Assembly: GCA_020722165.1 (NCBI GenBank)
Contig: DYLI01000039.1
Coordinates: 1 to 5,667, forward strand
Direction of reading: 5' to 3'
DNA length: 5,667 bases
Source of the DNA: Halothiobacillus neapolitanus
GTDB taxonomy: Bacteria; Pseudomonadota; Gammaproteobacteria; Halothiobacillales; Halothiobacillaceae
Shown here: positions 1 through 5,047 of the stretch, piece after piece
Position numbering within the stretch: position 1 is the first letter of the stretch
Layout: every line of letters starts with the position of its first letter
Notes under the pieces: generated by a model
What the model saw: only the letters and a program-made list of their open reading frames with translations
What the model was told of the DNA's origin: nothing
Database searches by the model: none
Position numbers and translations under genes: made by a program

Positions 1-39
1 CCATTGGCATCAACTCGAAATTAGAAAAAGTGGCGCTGA

Positions 40-873
40 TTATTCCACAGAACGCCGTCCTAATGTCACCCGTGCATGACCCTGTAAATCGAGCAGCGAC
101 TCCACCGCCCCAAAACCCGCTGCACGCATGAGATTGGTCACCTCATTCGCCTGATCGTAACCGTGCTCAAGCAACAGCCAGCCGCCCGTTTTCAGGTGCG
201 AGGGCGCACAGCTAATAATGGCGCGAATGGCATCCAGACCATCCGCTCCGGAAGCCAGTGCCAACGCTGGTTCAAAGCGCACATCGCCCTGCTTTAGATG
301 CACATCATCCGCACGAATATAGGGCGGGTTGCTCACGATCATATCGAACTCATCACCCGCCAAGCCGTTGCACCAACTGCCCAAACGAAAATCCACATTT
401 AAGCCCGAGGCTTGTGCATTCGCCCGCGCCACAGCCAAAGCCTGCGGCGACACATCCACTGCCACCACCTGAGCATCCCGACGCTCATGCGCCAAAGCAA
501 GCGCAATTGCTCCGCTGCCCGTGCCTAAGTCTGCCAATGCGCAAGCCCCGGCAGGCAAACGCGCCAAAGCCGCCTCAACCAGCAATTCGGTCTCCGGACG
601 CGGAATCAACACCGCTGATGACACCGCCAAATCCAGACCATAAAACCCACGCGAACCAATCAAATAGGCAATAGGTTCGCCCGCCACTCGCCGCGCCAGC
701 AAGGCTTCAAACTTTGCCATTTCATCCGCCGACAACACCTTTTCCGGCCAAGTTAAAAGATAGCTGCGCGTTTTATTCAGCACATGCACGAGCAAAATTT
801 CCACGTCGGCACGCGGGCTATCGGACTCAGGCAAACGCGACTGAGCCAAACGTAAAACGTGCGCAATTTTCAA
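40..873 (-). CDS. prmC: Peptide chain release factor N5-glutamine methyltransferase PrmC
   Basis: PrmC (HemK) uses S-adenosylmethionine to methylate the glutamine of the GGQ motif in release factors RF1 and RF2 in the cytoplasm, which speeds translation termination. The 277-residue protein has the usual family length. An N-terminal helical domain covers about residues 1-75 and includes GEPIAYLIG at 65-73. IPRPETE follows at 90-96, then the SAM-binding loop DLGTGSGAIAL at 115-125, and the hallmark NPPY at 182-185 that binds the substrate glutamine. QGDVRFEP (195-202) and the C-terminal ARVTLGR also match E. coli PrmC. The start is a TTG codon at 873-871: it aligns with the E. coli N-terminus and overlaps the TGA of the upstream hepT gene in the string TTGA. 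I see no Shine-Dalgarno sequence in front of it, so initiation probably relies on ribosomes finishing hepT. In many proteobacteria prmC follows prfA; here a toxin-antitoxin pair precedes it. Family call is secure; the exact start is slightly less so. Confidence 0.96.
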   Translation of the reverse strand: MKIAHVLRLAQSRLPESDSPRADVEILLVHVLNKTRSYLLTWPEKVLSADEMAKFEALLARRVAGEPIAYLIGSRGFYGLDLAVSSAVLIPRPETELLVEAALARLPAGACALADLGTGSGAIALALAHERRDAQVVAVDVSPQALAVARANAQASGLNVDFRLGSWCNGLAGDEFDMIVSNPPYIRADDVHLKQGDVRFEPALALASGADGLDAIRAIISCAPSHLKTGGWLLLEHGYDQANEVTNLMRAAGFGAVESLLDLQGHARVTLGRRSVE

Positions 874-1214
874 GACTGAATCGCCCGCAACATGCTCAAA
901 AGCTCAGGCACATCATCCCGCACAATGCTCCAAAGCGTGTCATCGTCCAGCCCAAGATAACCATGAATCAGTCGATTGCGGGTTGCGATAAGCATTCGCC
1001 ACGGAATGTGCGCATACACGCTGCGCACTGCATCAGGGATATGCGTCGCTGCTTCACCAATCAGCTCAAGATTGCGCAAGATGGCATCATAAACCAGCTC
1101 ATTTTCAACAAAATCGTCTTGCTCAAGACCTTCGCTGTAAGTCAGCACCTTTTGCGCGAACTCAATCATGTCCCCAAGATAAAATCGCCATGCGCGCTCG
1201 GTTTCCTCAAACAT
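870..1214 (-). CDS. hepT: HepT-like HEPN-domain RNase toxin (DUF86 family) of a type VII toxin-antitoxin pair
   Basis: The product is 114 residues, typical for HepT/DUF86, a small all-helical cytoplasmic HEPN RNase that inhibits growth unless modified by its MntA partner. The diagnostic RX4HXY motif is present as R79, H84 and Y86 within RNRLIHGY. It is preceded by NLELIGEAA (48-56) and PWRMLIATRN (71-80), both typical of DUF86 proteins. In the studied Shewanella pair the motif tyrosine is the residue adenylylated by MntA, so Y86 is the expected target here. The ATG at 1214-1212 is preferred over an upstream in-frame start near 1253 because the family begins at MFEETERAW and GGGAG lies seven bases upstream. 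The gene overlaps the end of mntA by 8 bases, and its TGA overlaps the TTG start of prmC. All catalytic residues are intact, so the toxin looks functional. Activity and target RNA are inferred from the family. Confidence 0.9.
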   Translation of the reverse strand: MFEETERAWRFYLGDMIEFAQKVLTYSEGLEQDDFVENELVYDAILRNLELIGEAATHIPDAVRSVYAHIPWRMLIATRNRLIHGYLGLDDDTLWSIVRDDVPELLSMLRAIQS

Positions 1215-1497
1215 CCACCCGCTCCCGCTCGATAAAAGGGCGCAACTCCGCACGCAAGGCCTTGTCGGTCACTAGATCAACCGAACATCCAAGCACATCC
1301 TCCAAAAAAAACTGCACACCAAAATAACGCTTGGAAGTCGCCGGCTCCGCAAAACTGACCAAAATATCGACATCACTCTGTGCTGTCGCCTGATCACGCA
1401 CCGTCGAACCGAACAATGCGAGGCGCGTGACACCAAAACGCCTTGCCAACTCCGGCTTGCTACGGGCTAGCAACTCCAAGGCACGTTGCTTATTCAC
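1207..1497 (-). CDS. mntA: MntA-like minimal nucleotidyltransferase antitoxin
   Basis: This is a 96-residue minimal nucleotidyltransferase (MNT domain, DNA polymerase beta fold). In type VII toxin-antitoxin systems MntA neutralises HepT by transferring AMP units from ATP to a HepT tyrosine. The motif GSX10DXD is complete: G30-S31 in LALFGST, then D43 and D45 in SDVDILVSF. D74 in CSVDLVT fits as the third metal-binding acidic residue. The N-terminal helix (KPELARRFGVTRLALFGS) is typical of the family. The start is GTG at 1497-1495, sharing the string GTGA with the stop of the upstream VOC gene. GAGGTG at 1508-1503 is a good ribosome binding site five bases upstream, although it lies inside the VOC coding sequence. 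The gene ends 8 bases inside hepT, so antitoxin is made before toxin, a common order for safe expression. Nothing appears truncated. Confidence 0.9.
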   Translation of the reverse strand: MNKQRALELLARSKPELARRFGVTRLALFGSTVRDQATAQSDVDILVSFAEPATSKRYFGVQFFLEDVLGCSVDLVTDKALRAELRPFIERERVDV

Positions 1498-1925
1498 TTC
1501 ACCACCTCGTTTTGTCCCTGCGTTGGGTTTGAGCTTAGCGCATTTGGCGCAACCTCCATCAACTCCACCCCATTACCATCCGGGTCGCGGCAAAAAATCG
1601 ACGCGCGCCCGGAACGGCTGCGCGTGAATGTCACCCCTGCCTCGTGCAATCGAGCCTCAAACGGCTCCAGCGCGACCACCCGCACGGCAAAATGCCGATC
1701 ACGTCCGGCGTGCTCCACCCGGCCTTGGGTCGCGTCTTGATTAGGCAACTCCATTAAATGCAGCTGTTGCGCACCCAGAGCCAACCAGGCGCCGGGAAAG
1801 CCCAAATCGGGACGATCGATCAGCTGCAAGCCCAAGACATCTTGGTAAAAATGCAAAGCGCGCGCGGTATCCTCCACCAGCACGCTGACATGATGCAGCC
1901 CTAAAATCGTGTTCGCCAGCGTCAT
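1494..1925 (-). CDS. VOC-family protein (glyoxalase/bleomycin resistance/dioxygenase fold)
   Basis: A 143-residue single-domain vicinal oxygen chelate protein, normally a dimeric cytoplasmic metalloenzyme or binding protein. The paired beta-alpha-beta-beta-beta units are visible. The first starts with LGLHHVSVLVEDTARALHFYQDVLGL (9-34) and ends in QLHLMEL (54-60). The second starts with HFAVRV (78-83) and ends in RDPDGNGVELME (113-124). Likely metal ligands are H11 or H12, H56, H78 and E121. RDPDGNGVEL is a classic VOC signature, but the substrate cannot be read from it; this is not clearly glyoxalase I, a fosfomycin thiotransferase or a dioxygenase. Residues 125-143 form a polar tail beyond the fold that carries the overlap with mntA. 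The ATG start has AGGTG (1934-1930) four bases upstream. It is the first gene of the leftward VOC-mntA-hepT-prmC run. Family is certain, function unknown. Confidence 0.92.
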   Translation of the reverse strand: MTLANTILGLHHVSVLVEDTARALHFYQDVLGLQLIDRPDLGFPGAWLALGAQQLHLMELPNQDATQGRVEHAGRDRHFAVRVVALEPFEARLHEAGVTFTRSRSGRASIFCRDPDGNGVELMEVAPNALSSNPTQGQNEVVK

Positions 1926-1929
1926 AATT

Positions 1930-1934
1930 CACCT
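1930..1934 (-). promoter_or_regulatory. Ribosome binding site of the VOC gene
   Basis: AGGTG on the minus strand lies four bases before the ATG at 1925. It supports that start and marks the beginning of the four-gene leftward run. Confidence 0.6.
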
Positions 1935-1939
1935 GTTCG

Positions 1940-1947
1940 AGTATACT
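1940..1947. promoter_or_regulatory. Palindromic AGTATACT, candidate -10 element in the divergent gap
   Basis: The 54-base gap between the VOC gene (leftward) and dapC (rightward) contains AGTATACT, an exact 8-base palindrome. Read on either strand it gives TATACT, five of six matches to the sigma-70 -10 consensus. On the plus strand the transcript would start near 1954, about 26 bases before the dapC ATG, which is plausible. The plus-strand -35 position (GCGTCA at 1919-1924, spacer 17) matches only three of six bases. On the minus strand no -35 is visible, and transcription would begin inside the VOC ribosome binding site. The plus-strand reading is therefore favoured. The call rests on sequence pattern only. 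Confidence 0.4.
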
Positions 1948-1979
1948 TCTGCGCCATTCTCTACCAGCTTTGTGCATTC

Positions 1980-3173
1980 ATGAACCCCGATCTTGGCCAT
2001 TTGCAGCCCTATCCGTTTGAAAAACTCGCCCAACTCAAGGCAGGCGCAACGCCGCCCGCGCATTTGGAGCACATTGCCCTATCCATCGGCGAGCCAAAAC
2101 ACGCCTCACCTCGCTTTGTGGTCGAAGAACTGATTCATCATCTGCATGGCCTTGGGCAATATCCGCTGACACGCGGCAATGAGGCTTTGCGGGAAGCGAT
2201 TGCGGGCTGGTTGCGACGGCGATTTGGCGCAAACGTCAATCCGGCCACTGAAATTCTGCCCGTCTCCGGCACGCGCGAGGCCTTGTTTTCCTTTGCGCAA
2301 TGCGTGGTTGACCGTCGCAGCAATCCGCTGGCCAAACCATTGGTATTAATGCCTAATCCGTTCTACCAGATTTACGAAGGAGCGGCTTATCTGGCCGGAG
2401 CCGAGCCGTGGTTTTACCCAACCCCAGCCGAAAACGGCTTTCTGCCCGACTTTGACAGTATTCCCGCCGAAGTTTGGGCGCGTTGCCAGATGATTTACGT
2501 CTGCTCGCCCGGCAACCCCACCGGCGCGGTACTGCCCGAATCCGCCTACCGCCGCCTGATTAAACTGGCGGATGCGCATGATTTCGTCATTGCCTCGGAT
2601 GAATGCTATTCCGAGCTTTACTTCGCCGAGCCGCCCGTCGGCCTGCTTGAAGTCTGCGCCAAACTTGGCCGCGACACCTTCGCCCGCTGCGTGGCGTTTC
2701 ATTCACTCTCCAAGCGTTCCAACCTGCCCGGCTTGCGTTCAGGCTTTGTGGCGGGCGATGCAAACATCCTCAAAAATTACCACCTCTACCGCACCTACCA
2801 CGGCTGCACCCTGCCCCCGCCCACTCAGGCGGCGAGCGCAGCAGCCTGGAGCGACGAGGCGCACGTTATCGAAAACCGCGCGCTTTACCTGGACAAATTC
2901 AACCGAGTATTAAACGTGCTGGACAACGCTTTAGATGTCACCATGCCCGATGGCGCGTTTTACCTGTGGGCAAAAACTCCCATCGTCGATACCGAGTTCA
3001 CCCGCCGCCTGTTTGCCGAGCAAAACATCACCGTTTTGCCGGGTAGCTATTTGTCGCGTGAAGTGGATGGCATCAATCCCGGCGCGGGCTATATCCGCAT
3101 GGCGCTGGTGGCCGAGTTGGACGAATGTCTCGACGCGGCGCAGCGCATCAAAACTTTTTGCCAAACCCTCTAA
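1980..3173 (+). CDS. dapC: N-succinyl-L,L-diaminopimelate aminotransferase DapC
   Basis: A class I/II (fold type I) PLP-dependent aminotransferase of 397 residues. DapC converts N-succinyl-2-amino-6-oxopimelate to N-succinyl-L,L-diaminopimelate with glutamate as amino donor, in the succinylase route to lysine and peptidoglycan. The N-terminus MNPDLGHLQPYPFEKL is typical of proteobacterial DapC. Visible fold landmarks are SIGEPKH (35-41), the YPLTRGNEALREAI substrate/cofactor region (61-74), SPGNPTG (176-182), SDECY (206-210) with D207 expected to contact the PLP ring nitrogen, SLSKRSNLPG (242-251) with K245 as the Schiff-base lysine, and R373 in YIRMAL as the substrate carboxylate-binding arginine. 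The ATG start matches family N-termini, although no convincing Shine-Dalgarno precedes it. dapD follows after a 54-base gap, which strongly supports DapC over other aminotransferases of the same fold. The next enzyme, DapE, is not in this window. Confidence 0.95.
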   Translation: MNPDLGHLQPYPFEKLAQLKAGATPPAHLEHIALSIGEPKHASPRFVVEELIHHLHGLGQYPLTRGNEALREAIAGWLRRRFGANVNPATEILPVSGTREALFSFAQCVVDRRSNPLAKPLVLMPNPFYQIYEGAAYLAGAEPWFYPTPAENGFLPDFDSIPAEVWARCQMIYVCSPGNPTGAVLPESAYRRLIKLADAHDFVIASDECYSELYFAEPPVGLLEVCAKLGRDTFARCVAFHSLSKRSNLPGLRSGFVAGDANILKNYHLYRTYHGCTLPPPTQAASAAAWSDEAHVIENRALYLDKFNRVLNVLDNALDVTMPDGAFYLWAKTPIVDTEFTRRLFAEQNITVLPGSYLSREVDGINPGAGYIRMALVAELDECLDAAQRIKTFCQTL

Positions 3174-3209
3174 CCCCCTCACCCCTACCCCTCTCCCCAA
3201 GGGCGAGGG
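3174..3209. repeat. REP-like GC-rich hairpin repeat between dapC and dapD
   Basis: Directly after the dapC stop is a pyrimidine-rich stretch of the CCCTCACCCC type, followed by an inverted repeat. CCCTCTCCC (3189-3197) pairs with GGGCGAGGG (3201-3209) around the loop CAA, nine positions with one mismatch. Units of this form (CCCTCACCCC...CCCTCTCCC...GGGAGAGGG) are a familiar intergenic interspersed repeat in many proteobacterial genomes, which is recalled knowledge rather than a search result. In a polycistronic mRNA it could stabilise the upstream message or lower dapD expression. No T-tract follows the hairpin, so it is not an intrinsic terminator. Confidence 0.7.
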
Positions 3210-3217
3210 AATTTTAT

Positions 3218-3221
3218 GGAG
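3218..3221 (+). promoter_or_regulatory. Ribosome binding site deciding the dapD start
   Basis: GGAG lies six bases before the ATG at 3228. It favours that start over the in-frame ATG at 3216, whose only candidate site (GAGG at 3205-3208) is buried in the 3' arm of the repeat hairpin. Confidence 0.6.
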
Positions 3222-3227
3222 AATCGC

Positions 3228-4052
3228 ATGGACAACCTACGCAAACTGATCGAAGACGCTTTTGAACAGCGCGCCGAATTCACCCCCGCCAATGCCCCGA
3301 CCGATGTGCGCGACGCGGTCAACGAAACCATGCGCCTGCTGGATTCCGGCACACTGCGTGTAGCCGAGCGTCAGTCTGTCGGTCAATGGACGGTCAACGA
3401 ATGGCTGAAAAAGGCCGTGCTACTGTCCTTTCGCCTCAACGACAACCGCATCATGGGCGGCGGCGACATCCAGTTTTACGACAAAGTCGAACCCAAATTC
3501 GCGGGTTGGAATGATGCCCAATTCCGCGCCGCTGGCATTCGCGTTGCGCCGAATGCGATGGCGCGTCGCGGCAGCTTTATCGCCAAAAGCTGCGTGCTAA
3601 TGCCGTCCTACGTCAATATCGGCGCGTATGTCGATGAAGGCACTATGGTCGATACCTGGGTCACCGTGGGCTCTTGCGCGCAGATCGGCAAGAACGTACA
3701 CCTTTCCGGCGGCGTCGGCATTGGCGGCGTACTCGAACCGCTGCAAGCCGCCCCCACCATCATCGAAGACAATTGCTTTATCGGCGCGCGTTCCGAAGTC
3801 GTCGAAGGCGTGATTGTCGAAGAAGGCGCGGTGATTTCCATGGGCGTGTACATCGGCCAGTCCACTAAAATTTATGACCGCGAAACCGGCGAAGTGCATT
3901 ATGGCCGCGTACCGGCAGGCTCGGTGGTGGTGTCCGGCAACCTGCCCTCCAAGTGTGGCAAGTACAGCCTGTACTGCGCCGTGATCGTGAAAAAAGTCGA
4001 TGCCAAAACCCTCAGCAAGGTTGGCATTAACGAGCTATTGCGCGACGTGTAA
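3228..4052 (+). CDS. dapD: 2,3,4,5-tetrahydropyridine-2,6-dicarboxylate N-succinyltransferase DapD
   Basis: DapD transfers succinyl from succinyl-CoA to tetrahydrodipicolinate, opening the ring and committing it to the succinylase branch of lysine/diaminopimelate synthesis; it acts one step before DapC. The protein is a cytoplasmic trimer of left-handed beta-helix subunits. From the ATG at 3228 it has 274 residues, the same as E. coli DapD by my recollection of that sequence. It aligns almost end to end: an N-terminal helical domain (1-100), then the hexapeptide-repeat helix with SYVNIGAYVDEGTMVDTW (127-144), GSCAQIGKNVHLSGGVGIGG (148-167), IIEDNCFIGARSEVVEGVIV (178-197) and the C-terminal VPAGSVVVSGNLPS (228-241). 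An alternative ATG at 3216 would add four residues (MENR) absent from relatives. It follows dapC in the same direction and is closed by a strong terminator. Confidence 0.97.
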   Translation: MDNLRKLIEDAFEQRAEFTPANAPTDVRDAVNETMRLLDSGTLRVAERQSVGQWTVNEWLKKAVLLSFRLNDNRIMGGGDIQFYDKVEPKFAGWNDAQFRAAGIRVAPNAMARRGSFIAKSCVLMPSYVNIGAYVDEGTMVDTWVTVGSCAQIGKNVHLSGGVGIGGVLEPLQAAPTIIEDNCFIGARSEVVEGVIVEEGAVISMGVYIGQSTKIYDRETGEVHYGRVPAGSVVVSGNLPSKCGKYSLYCAVIVKKVDAKTLSKVGINELLRDV

Positions 4053-4071
4053 ACAACCTCCCGCCCAAAAC

Positions 4072-4111
4072 AAAAACCCTCTTGCGCGCCAACGTGCAAG
4101 AGGGTTTTTTT
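4072..4111. terminator. Rho-independent terminator after dapD, probably bidirectional
   Basis: AAAAACCCTCTTGC (4072-4085) pairs perfectly with GCAAGAGGGTTTTT (4096-4109), and three inner pairs (GCG with CGT, one wobble) close a CCAA loop. The plus strand runs into seven T (4105-4111), ending the dapC-dapD message 20 bases after the dapD stop. On the minus strand the same stem is followed by five T, so it can also stop leftward transcription from the VIT-family gene ending at 4169. Confidence 0.93.
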
Positions 4112-4130
4112 ATGTATTTCATAGCATTAA

Positions 4131-4155
4131 CGTAGCCCGGATGCCAATCCGGGGA
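4131..4155. repeat. Short REP-like hairpin (GTAGCCCGGAT type)
   Basis: CCCGGAT (4136-4142) and ATCCGGG (4147-4153) form a perfect 7-base stem with loop GCCA, preceded by CGTAG. GTAGCCCGGATG...AATCCGGG is a recurrent intergenic motif in many proteobacteria, usually with a longer centre, so this may be a shortened copy. It sits in the convergent gap between dapD and the VIT-family gene. There is no T-tract, so it is not itself a terminator. Confidence 0.55.
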
Positions 4156-4168
4156 AAGCCACGCTTGC

Positions 4169-4873
4169 TTAGGCCACGCTCACCCCAAACGCCAAGCCAA
4201 TCAAATACGTCGCAACCATGGCAAACAAGCCCCAAGTCAGCACACGCATTCCCGCTTTCACCATCGGCGCACCGCCCGCATAGGCTGCAAGCGCGCCCAA
4301 GGCAAAGAGCAAAACCAAGGTCAACAAGCCCAGCACCCAGACCAGAGACGCGGGCAACAACCAGGCCAACACCACAGGAATGACCGCGCCCGAGACAAAG
4401 GCCGCCGCCGAGAATGCTGCCGCCTGAATCGGGCGCGGCGCGTGGGTGTCCGTCAAGCCCAACTCATCTTGCGCATGAGCCCCCAAAGCATCATGCGCCA
4501 TCAGCTCATTCGCTACTGCCAGCGCGGTTTCACGCGACACACCACGCGCCTCATACATTTCTGCCAACTCGATAACCTCCTCATCCCAGTTGGCTTCAAG
4601 AGATGCTCGCTCAACAGCCAAATCCGCACGCTCGGTATCCGACTGCGACTTAACCGAAACATACTCCCCCGCCGCCATGGAAATTGCCCCGGCAATCAGC
4701 GCGCTCATGCCCACCAACAAAACAGTTGCCTGTGACGCTCCGGATGAAATCACCCCCATCAACAAGCTCACTACCGAAATAATGCCGTCGTTCGCCCCCA
4801 ATACCGCTGCGCGCAACCCGTTCATGCGCTGGCTGAAATGCGCTTCTTCGATATGCTTCTGAATAGCCGTCAT
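4169..4873 (-). CDS. VIT1/CCC1-family Fe(II)/Mn(II) membrane transporter
   Basis: A 234-residue inner-membrane protein of the VIT1/CCC1 (DUF125) family, which moves ferrous iron or manganese out of the cytoplasm, often by proton exchange. The N-terminus HIEEAHFSQRMNGLRAAVLGANDGIISVVSLLMG is the family signature. Five membrane segments are apparent at about 20-43 (D29 in the predicted ion path), 50-72 (ending MAAGEYVSV), 152-175, 177-199 and 211-231. The cytosolic stretch 75-150 is rich in acidic residues (E81, E88, E93, E98, E99, E102, E105, E108), matching the metal-binding helices seen in plant VIT1. The ATG at 4873 is chosen because the family begins just before HIEE and AGGAA sits eight bases upstream; an in-frame ATG at 4927 would add 18 unconserved residues. 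No clear promoter or metal-responsive operator was found. Iron versus manganese cannot be decided from sequence. It is a single-gene unit with terminators on both sides. Confidence 0.93.
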   Translation of the reverse strand: MTAIQKHIEEAHFSQRMNGLRAAVLGANDGIISVVSLLMGVISSGASQATVLLVGMSALIAGAISMAAGEYVSVKSQSDTERADLAVERASLEANWDEEVIELAEMYEARGVSRETALAVANELMAHDALGAHAQDELGLTDTHAPRPIQAAAFSAAAFVSGAVIPVVLAWLLPASLVWVLGLLTLVLLFALGALAAYAGGAPMVKAGMRVLTWGLFAMVATYLIGLAFGVSVA

Positions 4874-4881
4874 TCCACAAG

Positions 4882-4886
4882 TTCCT
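4882..4886 (-). promoter_or_regulatory. Ribosome binding site of the VIT-family gene
   Basis: AGGAA on the minus strand, eight bases before the ATG at 4873. It decides in favour of that start over the upstream in-frame ATG at 4927. Confidence 0.65.
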
Positions 4887-4970
4887 GTTAAACACGCTCG
4901 GCTATTCGACAAGTAAAGCCCTGGCAAAGCAAGCCCGTGCGTTAAAAATCCAACAGGTTGGGTGACGCAT

Positions 4971-4997
4971 AAAAAAGCCCCTCAAATATGAGGGGCC
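4971..4997 (-). terminator. Rho-independent terminator of the iota-CA-like gene
   Basis: Read on the minus strand, GCCCCTCA (4996-4989) and TGAGGGGC (4984-4977) make a perfect 8-base stem with a TATT loop, followed by six T (4976-4971). It lies about 50 bases beyond the stop of the gene ending at 5048 and separates it from the VIT-family gene. The plus strand lacks a T-tract, so it is one-directional. Confidence 0.92.
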
Positions 4998-5047
4998 ATC
5001 ATGTCAAGAATCCTTGGACTTAAATCAAGGCTATTACGCTGCTCGAC

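Noticed and set aside
1..39. Possible start of a further leftward gene (ATG at 10-8, or 4-2) downstream of prmC
   Set aside because: At most three codons are inside the window and there is only a weak GAG upstream; a gene cannot be supported.
258..1235. Two long plus-strand open frames opposite prmC, hepT and mntA
   Set aside because: Their translations are rich in Pro, His, Arg and Thr with no domain pattern, and they lie antisense to genes with complete catalytic motifs.
1741..1977. Leftward open frame overlapping the VOC gene in another frame and reaching into the divergent gap
   Set aside because: No family resemblance; the overlapping VOC frame has a clear fold signature and a ribosome binding site.
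2346..2913. Open frames on both strands inside dapC
   Set aside because: Low-complexity shadow translations of a conserved aminotransferase with intact PLP motifs.
3189..3209. Hairpin between dapC and dapD as an intrinsic terminator or attenuator
   Set aside because: No T-tract follows the stem (only ATTTT after one base) and no leader peptide is present; the repeat interpretation fits better.
3597..3899. Antisense and alternate-frame open frames within dapD
   Set aside because: They arise from the GC-rich hexapeptide-repeat codons of dapD; no start signals or recognisable motifs.
4874..4970. Promoter or metal-sensing riboswitch upstream of the VIT-family gene
   Set aside because: TTTACT with a 17-base spacer leads only to a two-of-six -10, and no conserved riboswitch core was recognised in this short leader.
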